The notes: generated by a model from the sequence alone, not told the origin. Positions 1 to 5,468 are shown, counted from the first letter of the stretch. The stretch is DNA of 10,063 bases from an uncultured Candidatus Udaeobacter sp. (GCA_955652245.1 CATPAV010000056.1:1-10063); one strand, 5' to 3'. Made by a program: numbers and translations.

Positions 1-687
1 CCGAAGTGGGTGAAAACCGCCAAGGTCTGGAGCGAAGGCAACAACCGCATGATGGATTATTGCCTTGCCCAAGACTTGCCGACGCTCGTTTGGGCTGCGA
101 ACCTCGCTGATCTCGAATTGCACACATCACTTTCGCGTAAGAAGAACGTCGAACGTCCAACCATGGTGGTGTTCGATCTCGATCCGGGTCCCCCGACCGA
201 CATCGTTCAGTGCTGCCAGGTCGGTCTTTGGCTGCGCGATCTGCTTGCGAAGATGAAATTGAAAAGCTTCGCAAAAACGAGCGGTTCAAAGGGCCTTCAA
301 GTCTATGTGCCGCTGAATACCTCGGTCACGTTCGATCAAACGAAAGATTTATCTCGCTCGCTCGCTCAGCATCTCGAAACAGATCATGCCGATCTTGTCA
401 CTTCGAACATGTCGAAGGCAGTCCGCAAAGCAAAGGTATTTGTCGATTGGAGCCAGAACGACGAACACAAAACGACCATCTGCGTCTATTCGCTCCGCGC
501 CAAAGAAGAGCCCACCGTTTCCACTCCTGTCACTTGGGATGAAGTTCAGAACTGTCTGAGAAAGAAGGAAGCTGGCCTCCTGAAATTCCGCTCCGAGAAA
601 GTTCTCGCTCGCGTCGAAAAACTTGGCGATCTCTTCGAACCGGTCGAAGAACTCAAACAGAAACTGCCCAGGAAATGGAAGCTATGA
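1..687 (+). CDS. ligD: LigD-type DNA polymerase/primase domain protein, 5' end outside window
   Basis: This is the C-terminal 228 residues of an archaeo-eukaryotic-primase-type polymerase of the LigD family. In bacterial non-homologous end joining these add (ribo)nucleotides at broken DNA ends before ligation, with Ku. The frame is open to base 1 and the first residues (PKWVKTAKVWSEGN) already match the interior of the family, so about 60-75 residues should lie upstream and the GTG at 10 is not the start. Visible motifs, numbered from base 1, are the metal-binding FDLDPG (D59, D61), the nucleotide-binding TSGSKGLQ (93-100) and KVFVDWSQN with the third acidic residue D149, followed by YSLRA. 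Q100 stands where many relatives have His. The protein ends right after the Pol domain, so it is either a stand-alone Pol or a LigD with Pol at the C-terminus; the window cannot decide. No ku gene is visible. The family call is firm. Confidence 0.93.
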   Translation, partial: PKWVKTAKVWSEGNNRMMDYCLAQDLPTLVWAANLADLELHTSLSRKKNVERPTMVVFDLDPGPPTDIVQCCQVGLWLRDLLAKMKLKSFAKTSGSKGLQVYVPLNTSVTFDQTKDLSRSLAQHLETDHADLVTSNMSKAVRKAKVFVDWSQNDEHKTTICVYSLRAKEEPTVSTPVTWDEVQNCLRKKEAGLLKFRSEKVLARVEKLGDLFEPVEELKQKLPRKWKL

Positions 688-717
688 CGTACACAAATAC
701 AGCAAAGATTATAAAGC

Positions 718-816
718 ATGAACAAACACATGGTTTGATGCGATAGGATGGACGGGAGCAGCCGCCCTTCTTGTCGCTTACGCGATGTTTCCTCTAAGAA
801 ATTGGAAGGGGATTTG
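718..816 (+). pseudogene. Frameshifted relic of a small membrane protein (possibly CBU_0592-like)
   Basis: The frame starting at 731 reads WFDAIGWTGAAALLVAYAM, a typical first transmembrane segment of small proteins of the CBU_0592-like type. Moving one frame at about 785 gives VSSKKLEGD (787-813), which is what I expect to follow in that family (a VS..KL..D pattern). Neither frame continues usefully beyond about 816. The first frame is preceded by a TGA at 719-721 that overlaps a possible ATG at 718. It therefore looks like a start region and first helix disabled by at least one or two frameshifts, with the rest lost. What I see is the two peptide pieces; the family name is from memory of the pattern and is tentative. 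It lies between ligD and the first cupin, in the same direction. Confidence 0.42.
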
Positions 817-902
817 GATAGGAATAGCTGTTTGTCGATCACAACTAGAAAGCGACTTTCTCCTCGTTAGGTCGCTACGACGATGATTAGGAATTGTTCC
901 AT

Positions 903-1400
903 ATGCGCAAAGTGAATGTGAAAGATATTCCGGAGCAGGAACGCAAATCACCGAAAGGCAAGTTTCACAAGTTCGTGAAGAATATTTCGATCGCGCTTGG
1001 TCGCGAACCGGAATCGCTCGATCTGGGAAAGCGGCACCCGTTTGACCTCGCGCTGGTGCGGATTCCAAAAGGCAAATCGTATTGTCCGTACCATGCGCAC
1101 TCGGCTGAATCGGAGCTTTATCTCGTCATTTCCGGGCGCGGCAGGGTTCGTGATAAAGACGGATCGAGAATTGTGAACGCGGGCGACGCGTTTTTCTTTC
1201 AGCCGGGCGAAGCGCATCAGCTCGCCAACGCCGACGACGAAGACTTCGTTTACTACGTCATTGCCGATAATCCGCGCAGTGGAGGTACCGGAGATTCCTG
1301 TTTTTATCCCGACAGCGGCAAATGGGCGGTAGTTAAGGAGAGGTTGGAAGAAGTAATCGTGAAAGGAAAAGAGACCGATTATTTCGACGGCGAGGAATGA
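903..1400 (+). CDS. Cupin-domain protein, first of a tandem pair
   Basis: This is a 165-residue single-domain cupin, a small beta-barrel that usually binds a divalent metal; the substrate is unknown. Motif 1 runs from PKGKSYCPYHAHSAESELYLV (two His of HAH, then Glu, then Gly) and motif 2 is GDAFFFQPGEAHQLAN, so all four usual metal ligands (3 His, 1 Glu) are present. About 55 residues precede the barrel, and a charged tail ends KGKETDYFDGEE. I chose the ATG at 903 over the in-frame TTG at 894 because the paralogue at 1482 begins with the same MRKVN, and an AGGA at 889-892 lies 10 bases upstream. There is no signal peptide, so it is probably cytoplasmic. It is 81 bases from its paralogue, with nearly 60% identity by eye. 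No neighbouring enzyme suggests a pathway. Confidence 0.88.
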   Translation: MRKVNVKDIPEQERKSPKGKFHKFVKNISIALGREPESLDLGKRHPFDLALVRIPKGKSYCPYHAHSAESELYLVISGRGRVRDKDGSRIVNAGDAFFFQPGEAHQLANADDEDFVYYVIADNPRSGGTGDSCFYPDSGKWAVVKERLEEVIVKGKETDYFDGEE

Positions 1401-1452
1401 AATCTCATCGATTGTTGTAAAGGCGCCTGCGTCAGCCGCAAATCTTACCAGC

Positions 1453-1469
1453 GCGGGCGACACGCCTGC
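1453..1469. repeat. REP-like palindrome in the spacer between the two cupin genes
   Basis: The 7-base arms GCGGGCG (1453-1459) and CGCCTGC (1463-1469) pair around a 3-base loop, with one G-T wobble. The surrounding wording (a GC-rich arm pair followed by CACAAC) resembles short dispersed palindromes seen between genes in soil Verrucomicrobia; that link is from memory. No T-run follows, so it is a poor intrinsic terminator. The spacer also contains GGCGCC at 1423-1428. Confidence 0.4.
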
Positions 1470-1481
1470 CACAACAGCTAA

Positions 1482-1967
1482 ATGCGCAAAGTAAATCTCA
1501 ACGACATCAAACAAGAGGCGTGGCAATCTCCCGGCGGCAAGTACGCCGCGTACTTCAGGGGAATTTCGGAAGCACTCGGCCGCGATCCGAACTCGCTCGA
1601 TTTAGCGAAACGACATCCATTTGACCTGGAACTGACACGAGTGCCGCCCGGAAAACGAAACTTCCCTTACCATGCGCACTCAGCCCAATGGGAACTCTAT
1701 CTGGTTGTCACCGGCAAAGGCAGCGTGCGTCACGAGAGTGGCACGACGGAAGTGGTCGCGGGCGACGCGTTCATTTTTAGGCCGAACGAGTCGCACCAAA
1801 TCACAAATTCAGGCGAGGAAGACCTTCTCTACTACGTCATCGCGGACAATCCGATCGGCGAATCTGCTTATTATCCGGACAGCCGGAAGTGGAAGGTGAA
1901 CAAAGTCGGAACAGAGCGCGTCGCCGTAAAAGGTAAAGAAACCGATTATTTCGACGGCGAAGAATAG
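1482..1967 (+). CDS. Cupin-domain protein, second of a tandem pair
   Basis: This 161-residue paralogue of the preceding protein has the same architecture. Motif 1 is PYHAHSAQWELYLV with HAH and Glu. Motif 2 is GDAFIFRPNESHQITN, where the usual PG is PN, but the metal His is kept. Both copies share the N-terminal MRKVN, the block KRHPFDL before the barrel, YYVIADNP after it, and an identical last 13 residues ending TDYFDGEE. The ATG at 1482 is chosen because it aligns exactly with the first copy; no clear Shine-Dalgarno sequence precedes it. The two genes probably arose by local duplication and have diverged to nearly 60% identity by eye, mostly in the first 30 residues and near the barrel mouth, which would allow different ligands. 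The function is unknown beyond a likely metal-binding cupin. Confidence 0.88.
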   Translation: MRKVNLNDIKQEAWQSPGGKYAAYFRGISEALGRDPNSLDLAKRHPFDLELTRVPPGKRNFPYHAHSAQWELYLVVTGKGSVRHESGTTEVVAGDAFIFRPNESHQITNSGEEDLLYYVIADNPIGESAYYPDSRKWKVNKVGTERVAVKGKETDYFDGEE

Positions 1968-1976
1968 ATGTTTGTC

Positions 1977-1998
1977 ATGTCGACCGGAGTCAAGACAT
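1977..1998. repeat. Intergenic hairpin, probable dispersed repeat
   Basis: ATGTC (1977-1981) pairs with GACAT (1994-1998), and directly inside it GAC (1982-1984) pairs with GTC (1989-1991) around CGGA, leaving an AA bulge. The motif lies in the 86-base spacer between the second cupin and the SLOG gene. Its wording (TGTCATGTCGA..GGAGTC..GACATCT) resembles intergenic repeats common in several bacterial phyla. I see no poly-T that would make it a terminator. Confidence 0.4.
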
Positions 1999-2048
1999 CT
2001 CTCGCTGTTATCTATCTTCCCGACGCTCAGAAAGCTCCGTCACGTTCC

Positions 2049-2058
2049 TTCACGTGAA
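2049..2058. promoter_or_regulatory. Perfect 10-base palindrome over the SLOG gene start codon
   Basis: TTCACGTGAA is an exact inverted repeat that straddles the GTG initiation codon at 2054. It could be an operator half-site pair or simply chance, because CACGTG cores are not rare. Nothing else in the sequence supports regulation here. Confidence 0.2.
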
Positions 2059-2557
2059 AATTATTTCTGGCGGACAAACTGGAGTTGACCGAGCCGCTCT
2101 TGATGCCGCACTGAAGCGCGGAATCGATTGTGGCGGTTGGTGTCCTGCCGGACGTCTGGATGAATCTGGCCGGATTCCTGATCATTATCCGCTGAAAGAG
2201 TTGGAGGAGGGGAGTTTCGCCGAACGCACTTTGCAAAACGTCAAAGACTCTGATGGAACTGTCGTCATCTATTTCAACAAATTGCGCGCCGGTACCGAAT
2301 ACACGGTCCACTGTTGCAAGCAGCTTCCGCATCCGCACAAGCTGATTAATGCGGCGAACATCTCCTCGCAGGAGGCGGCACAGTCGATGGTCGATTTTGT
2401 ACGCGAACACAAGATCGATACCCTCAACGTGGCTGGCCCGCGGCAAAGCGAATGGCCGGAAGGATACGAGTACGCGTTTCGGGCGTTAGAGATTTTTCTG
2501 AATTTAATCGGGCCGATCACGAGCAGGAGTAAGAGCACGAGTAAGAGTAAGAGATAG
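2054..2557 (+). CDS. SLOG-fold protein annotated as putative molybdenum carrier (cpSLOG family)
   Basis: This 167-residue protein has a Rossmann-like SLOG fold, the group annotated 'putative molybdenum carrier'. Family members are thought to bind nucleotide-type ligands; the molybdenum role is inherited from annotation and is not shown here. Diagnostic features are the N-terminal strand and glycine loop KIISGGQTGVDRAALDAA (residues 2-19), the GGWCPAGR segment (27-34), a central DGTVVIYF strand, and the late loop NVAGPRQSEWPEGYEYA. The GTG at 2054 is the right start because the family begins immediately with M/V-K-I-I-S-GGQTG. No Shine-Dalgarno is visible. The last 11 residues (alternating Ser with Arg/Lys/Thr) are encoded by a tandem hexamer repeat and look like an add-on after the domain. 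The stop is 2 bases from the stop of the convergent permease gene. The family call is firm; the function is open. Confidence 0.87.
   Translation: MKIISGGQTGVDRAALDAALKRGIDCGGWCPAGRLDESGRIPDHYPLKELEEGSFAERTLQNVKDSDGTVVIYFNKLRAGTEYTVHCCKQLPHPHKLINAANISSQEAAQSMVDFVREHKIDTLNVAGPRQSEWPEGYEYAFRALEIFLNLIGPITSRSKSTSKSKR
2521..2556 (+). repeat. Six tandem GAGNNN hexamers, mostly GAGTAA/GAGCAC, in the 3' end of the SLOG gene
   Basis: The units are GAGCAG, GAGTAA, GAGCAC, GAGTAA, GAGTAA and GAGATA, back to back. In the gene's frame they translate as a Ser-basic alternation (SRSKSTSKSKR) and run into the TAG stop at 2555-2557. The hexamer length keeps the frame regardless of copy number. Confidence 0.75.
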
Positions 2558-2559
2558 AA

Positions 2560-3852
2560 TCACTCGTAGCGCAGCGCTTTTACCGGATCGAGGCGCGCCG
2601 CAAAATAAGCGGGAATCAGCGCCGCAAATGAGCAGATGAGAAACGCGCTGATACAGATAATGGCAACGTCCCTTGGAATGACTTCCGCTGGAATCGCCGA
2701 AAACTGGTAGACCTCGCGTGGAAAAATCTCGATGTGCAAAGTCGATGAAAGCCAATGGCTGAATTCGTTCCGGTAACGGATCAGCGTCATGCCGAGCCCG
2801 AGCCCCGTAAGAGTTCCGAAAAGGCCAACCACAATTCCCTGGCCAAGAAAAACCCAGATGATTTGCCCGATGTTTGCCCCGAGCGCTTTCATGATTCCGA
2901 TTTCGCGACGCTTTTGCACCGTCACAGTGATGAGTGTGCTCATGATTCCGAACGCCGCGACCACCACGATAAAGAACAAAAGGAAAAACATGACTGTCCG
3001 CTCGAGCCGCACTGCTTCGAAATATTGATGGTTCATGTCGATCCAAGTCTGCGCGAATTCGGGCGGCTCGAGAAATTGTTCGATCGATTGTTTTACACGC
3101 TCGGCGCTGTACGGATTGTCGGTTTTGATGGTGATGCCGTGTAACGCGTCCCCCAAGCCGTACAGCTCTTGGCCAACATAAATCGGAACGAGCAAGAACT
3201 CAGAATCGTGCAGGTAATGACCGGTTTCGAAGATGCCGGTGACGGTCAGTTCCTTCGGCAGGATCACATCGCGCAATTGGTCGACCGCTTTTTTTTCCTC
3301 GTCGCCCTTTGCGTTCTCCAATTTCTTAATGCTATCCAGGATCTGGCCGAGATTACCGGGCGAATAAATTGTGATCTTATCACCGACATGCACTTGCAAT
3401 TTCCGCGCAAGCTCGATGCCGAGCACGGTCGATTCGCCTTCCAGATCGAGCCTGCCGTATTTGATGAACTTTTGCAGCGGGATCACCATTTCCTCCTGCG
3501 CCGGATCGATGCCGCGAATCATGGGCGCGAGCCTCCGGTTTTGAAATTCGGAGATCACCGGGCCCTGAATGTAAGGCGCGGTTGCGACTACGCCCGGCGT
3601 ATTGTCGATCTTCGCTTTGAGCGACCGCCAATCCCGCAAAATATCTTCGGTGCTCACGAGAATGTGCGCATCGAAATCGATCACCTTTTGGCGCAACTCG
3701 CGGTCAAACCCGGTCATGACCGAAATCACCAAAATGAGCACTGTCACGCCAAGCATCACGCCAATGACGGAAATCAATGTGATGATGGACAAGAATGTGC
3801 GCTTGGGCTTCAAATACCGCAGCGCAAGGAAAAGACTGAAGGGCAGTTTCAA
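2560..3852 (-). CDS. lolC: LolC/LolE-type lipoprotein-releasing ABC transporter permease (MacB/FtsX family)
   Basis: This 430-residue inner-membrane permease is of the kind that, with the ATPase LolD, extracts outer-membrane lipoproteins and passes them to LolA. The N-terminus FSLFLALRYLKPKR leads into the first membrane helix (about 22-46). The periplasmic MacB-type domain spans about 50-280. Three C-terminal FtsX helices lie near 287-313, 332-357 and 396-418, and the family ending ARLDPVKALRYE is intact. The start is a TTG at 3850-3852; it fits the usual N-terminus, and no better ATG or GTG lies upstream. Residues about 170-198 are a highly charged, probably helical insertion (KKLENAKGDEEKK) that makes it longer than the usual 400-415 residues. 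No lolD ATPase or second permease adjoins it, so it is an orphan here and may act as a homodimer with a distant ATPase. LolC versus LolE cannot be settled. Confidence 0.88.
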   Translation of the reverse strand: MKLPFSLFLALRYLKPKRTFLSIITLISVIGVMLGVTVLILVISVMTGFDRELRQKVIDFDAHILVSTEDILRDWRSLKAKIDNTPGVVATAPYIQGPVISEFQNRRLAPMIRGIDPAQEEMVIPLQKFIKYGRLDLEGESTVLGIELARKLQVHVGDKITIYSPGNLGQILDSIKKLENAKGDEEKKAVDQLRDVILPKELTVTGIFETGHYLHDSEFLLVPIYVGQELYGLGDALHGITIKTDNPYSAERVKQSIEQFLEPPEFAQTWIDMNHQYFEAVRLERTVMFFLLFFIVVVAAFGIMSTLITVTVQKRREIGIMKALGANIGQIIWVFLGQGIVVGLFGTLTGLGLGMTLIRYRNEFSHWLSSTLHIEIFPREVYQFSAIPAEVIPRDVAIICISAFLICSFAALIPAYFAARLDPVKALRYE

Positions 3853-3932
3853 ATTGGCGATACCGTGGCCGCAAATTCGCTGATTTTCCAGACGAAGTGT
3901 GGGTCGCTTGAATCGAACGATGGAAAACTAAC

Positions 3933-3953
3933 GCGACGCTCATAGAGCGCCGC
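3933..3953. repeat. GC-rich palindrome after the DUF2237 gene, REP-like and possibly a terminator
   Basis: Arms GCGACGCTC (3933-3941) and GAGCGCCGC (3945-3953) pair over 9 bases with one wobble and a 3-base loop. Read on the minus strand, it starts a few bases after the TAA of the DUF2237 gene (3959-3961) and is followed by GTTAGTTTTCC. It could therefore double as a weak intrinsic terminator between that gene and the permease gene. The minus-strand wording TGTAGCGGCG..TCTATGA is one I associate with dispersed repeats of soil Verrucomicrobia (from memory). Confidence 0.5.
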
Positions 3954-3958
3954 TACAG

Positions 3959-4318
3959 TTATGTGAGCGCGTGCGTTTTTAATTCTTCGAGCGTAACGAA
4001 TTCGAGCGCCGAAGCATGTGTGGCTTCAAGATCGACAGGAGCGGCACGCCGGTGATCAAGTGCAGCTTTCCACCGCGTGACGCAAACACACCACTTATCG
4101 CCCGGCTTGAGTCCGGGGAAGCCCCATTCAGGATGCGGCGTGACGAGATCGTTTCCGTCGAGAACCGAGAAATCCAGGAATTCGCGCGTGACCTTAACGC
4201 ACACCGTGTGCAACCCGAGATCTTCCGGGCCAGTGTGGCAGAAGCCGTCGCGATAAAAGCCGGTCATCGGGTCGCGACAACAACATTTCAATTCTGTTCC
4301 CAAAACATTCGTGGGCAT
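3959..4318 (-). CDS. DUF2237 family protein
   Basis: This small (119-residue) soluble protein belongs to the conserved family DUF2237 (COG3651), whose function is unknown. Recognition rests on an almost unbroken run of family motifs: NVLGTELK near the start, DPMTGFYRDGFC, HTGPEDLGLHTVC, TREFLDFS, GNDLVTPHPEWGFPGLKPGD, KWCVC and LEATHASALEFV. Six cysteines, including a CCC run near the N-terminus (residues about 11-13), are notable and could bind metal or be redox active, but that is inference. I prefer the ATG at 4316-4318 to an in-frame TTG at 4357 because the family begins just before NVLG and the 13 extra residues (RFPPDNNAICYF) match nothing expected. It is transcribed divergently from the VOC gene, with only 49 bases between start codons, so their promoters must overlap or lie inside the genes. 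A palindrome follows its stop. Confidence 0.87.
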   Translation of the reverse strand: MPTNVLGTELKCCCRDPMTGFYRDGFCHTGPEDLGLHTVCVKVTREFLDFSVLDGNDLVTPHPEWGFPGLKPGDKWCVCVTRWKAALDHRRAAPVDLEATHASALEFVTLEELKTHALT

Positions 4319-4367
4319 GAAATAGCATATCGCGTTATTGTCCGGTGGAAACCTCAACGAGTGAAAG

Positions 4368-4826
4368 ATGATGGCGATTAATGCTCGATATGTTCATACG
4401 AATCTGATCGCCCGGGACTGGAAAAAGCTGGTCCGGTTTTATGGCGATGTATTTGGTTGCATTCCGAGAGGTCCAGGACGCGATCTTTCAGGCGAATGGC
4501 TCGATCGAGTTACGTCGCTTTCCGCGGCACGTCTTCGAGGCGTTCACTTGCGTTTGCCAGGCTATGGAGACGACGGCCCGACGCTCGAGATTTTCAGTTA
4601 TGACGACATACCGGACAAGGAACTTCCGATGCCGAACGAACCTGGCTTCGCGCACATCGCCTTCGCGGTAGATGACGTCGAAAAGGCGCTGGAAACGGTC
4701 ATTTCCGCTGGCGGCGGCTCAGTCGGCGAAATTGCAACTACGGAGGTCGGCGGCGTTGGTTTGCTCCAAGTTGTTTACGCGAGAGATCCCGAAGGAAACA
4801 TTGTTGAGCTCCAGAAGTGGAGTTGA
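4368..4826 (+). CDS. VOC (glyoxalase/dioxygenase superfamily) protein
   Basis: This 152-residue protein has two beta-alpha-beta-beta-beta modules of the vicinal oxygen chelate fold, about residues 5-78 and 92-150. The four canonical metal-ligand positions are filled: H10 (YVHTNLIA), E74 (LEIFSY), H96 (FAHIAFAVDD) and E147 (NIVELQ). It is therefore probably an active metal-dependent enzyme of the glyoxalase-I-like type rather than a resistance-type binding protein, although the substrate cannot be named. DPEGNIVEL near the end is typical of the superfamily. ATG codons stand at 4368 and 4371; either could serve, and no strong Shine-Dalgarno discriminates. It is first in a plus-strand series with the 2H phosphoesterase (52-base gap) and rtcB, and is divergent from the DUF2237 gene. 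There is no obvious functional link to RNA repair. Confidence 0.87.
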   Translation: MMAINARYVHTNLIARDWKKLVRFYGDVFGCIPRGPGRDLSGEWLDRVTSLSAARLRGVHLRLPGYGDDGPTLEIFSYDDIPDKELPMPNEPGFAHIAFAVDDVEKALETVISAGGGSVGEIATTEVGGVGLLQVVYARDPEGNIVELQKWS

Positions 4827-4878
4827 GGGACCGCGCGCGTGCCCCGCAAGGTCGACAACGCATTTTTGCTTACGCCGC

Positions 4879-5403
4879 ATGCCAAAATCGATAGTCCTCG
4901 TTTACTGGCTTATCCCGACCAAACCGCAACGCGACTTCTTTTCCGAAGCGATTCGGATTTTGTCCAAACAATTTAATGCGCCGTGTTTTGAGCCGCATCT
5001 CACGATCATTGTGACTCCAGAAATTGGATTGTCGCCACGCAAGATTCTAAAGCAGATCAGAACGTCCCCAATCTCTCTGGGAGTTCGCGGGATAGGATTT
5101 TCATCCAAATTCACGAAGACGCTCTTCGTTCGGTTCACATCAAACAAATCATTGGTGAAATTAGTTGTCGATCTTGCGCGGGAAACGCGATCACGCGCCA
5201 AATCGGCACATGATCCGCACGTGAGTTTGATTTACAAGACGATGCCAACATCGACGAAAAAAGAACTCGCTTCCACGATTCAACTGCCGTTTTCGACCGT
5301 TCTTTTCGATTCGATCAAAGCAGTGCGTTGCGCGTCGCCCACAAAGACGCGCTCTGATGTGGAAGCGTGGCACGTGGTTGCCAAGAAATCTCTTCGCTGG
5401 TAG
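4879..5403 (+). CDS. 2H phosphoesterase (LigT/cyclic phosphodiesterase superfamily)
   Basis: This 174-residue protein carries the two signature HxT/S motifs of the 2H superfamily: PHLTI (H40, T42) and PHVSLIY (H114, S116), about 75 residues apart. This group includes 2',3'-cyclic nucleotide phosphodiesterases and 2'-5' RNA ligase (LigT/ThpR). The second motif's SLIY form and the N-terminal YWLIP strand resemble the cyclic-phosphodiesterase branch most. The frame is open further upstream, but those codons overlap the VOC gene; the ATG at 4879 gives the usual family length and N-terminal strand. No clear Shine-Dalgarno precedes it. It sits 65 bases before rtcB in the same direction. Both act on RNA ends, so a joint role in RNA end processing or repair is plausible. 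Its TAG stop (5401-5403) is the first three bases of the REPIN-like element. The superfamily is firm, the exact activity inferred. Confidence 0.85.
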   Translation: MPKSIVLVYWLIPTKPQRDFFSEAIRILSKQFNAPCFEPHLTIIVTPEIGLSPRKILKQIRTSPISLGVRGIGFSSKFTKTLFVRFTSNKSLVKLVVDLARETRSRAKSAHDPHVSLIYKTMPTSTKKELASTIQLPFSTVLFDSIKAVRCASPTKTRSDVEAWHVVAKKSLRW

Positions 5404-5448
5404 GGGCGGTTCACCGAACCGCCTGGGCGATTGCGGTTAATCGCCCTA
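5401..5448. repeat. Two-hairpin REPIN-like palindromic element
   Basis: Hairpin 1 has GGCGGTT (5405-5411) pairing perfectly with AACCGCC (5417-5423) around CACCG. Hairpin 2 has GGGCGATT (5425-5432) pairing perfectly with AATCGCCC (5439-5446) around six bases. The whole is bounded by TAGGG (5401-5405) and CCCTA (5444-5448), which are themselves inverted repeats, so the outer arms can also pair. That is the organisation of a REP doublet or small non-autonomous palindromic element. Only TATCTTTAAG follows, so it is not a strong intrinsic terminator, but it may shape the mRNA between the 2H gene and rtcB. It provides the upstream gene's stop codon. Confidence 0.7.
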
Positions 5449-5468
5449 TCTTTAAGTTTGCTGTAGCG

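Noticed and set aside
748..870. 40-codon plus-strand frame starting ATG GAC GGG
   Set aside because: It begins in the wrong frame for the membrane-helix piece and only coincides with the second relic piece; no ribosome site and no intact family match.
948..1526. 192-codon minus-strand frame across both cupins
   Set aside because: It is antisense to two clear cupin genes, spans their spacer, and its translation shows no recognisable motif; both cupins have full family motifs on the plus strand.
3169..3945. 258-codon plus-strand frame over the permease gene
   Set aside because: It is a mirror of the LolC-type gene, rich in His/Arg/Asp as antisense frames often are, without a domain pattern.
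4016..4381. 121-codon plus-strand frame antisense to DUF2237
   Set aside because: The DUF2237 motifs on the opposite strand are unambiguous; this frame matches nothing.
4672..4878. N-terminal extension of the 2H phosphoesterase
   Set aside because: The 69 extra codons overlap the end of the VOC gene and show no 2H-family content; ATG 4879 gives the expected domain start.
5367..5468. N-terminal extension of RtcB
   Set aside because: It would run through the end of the 2H gene and the double hairpin; the peptide is not RtcB-like.
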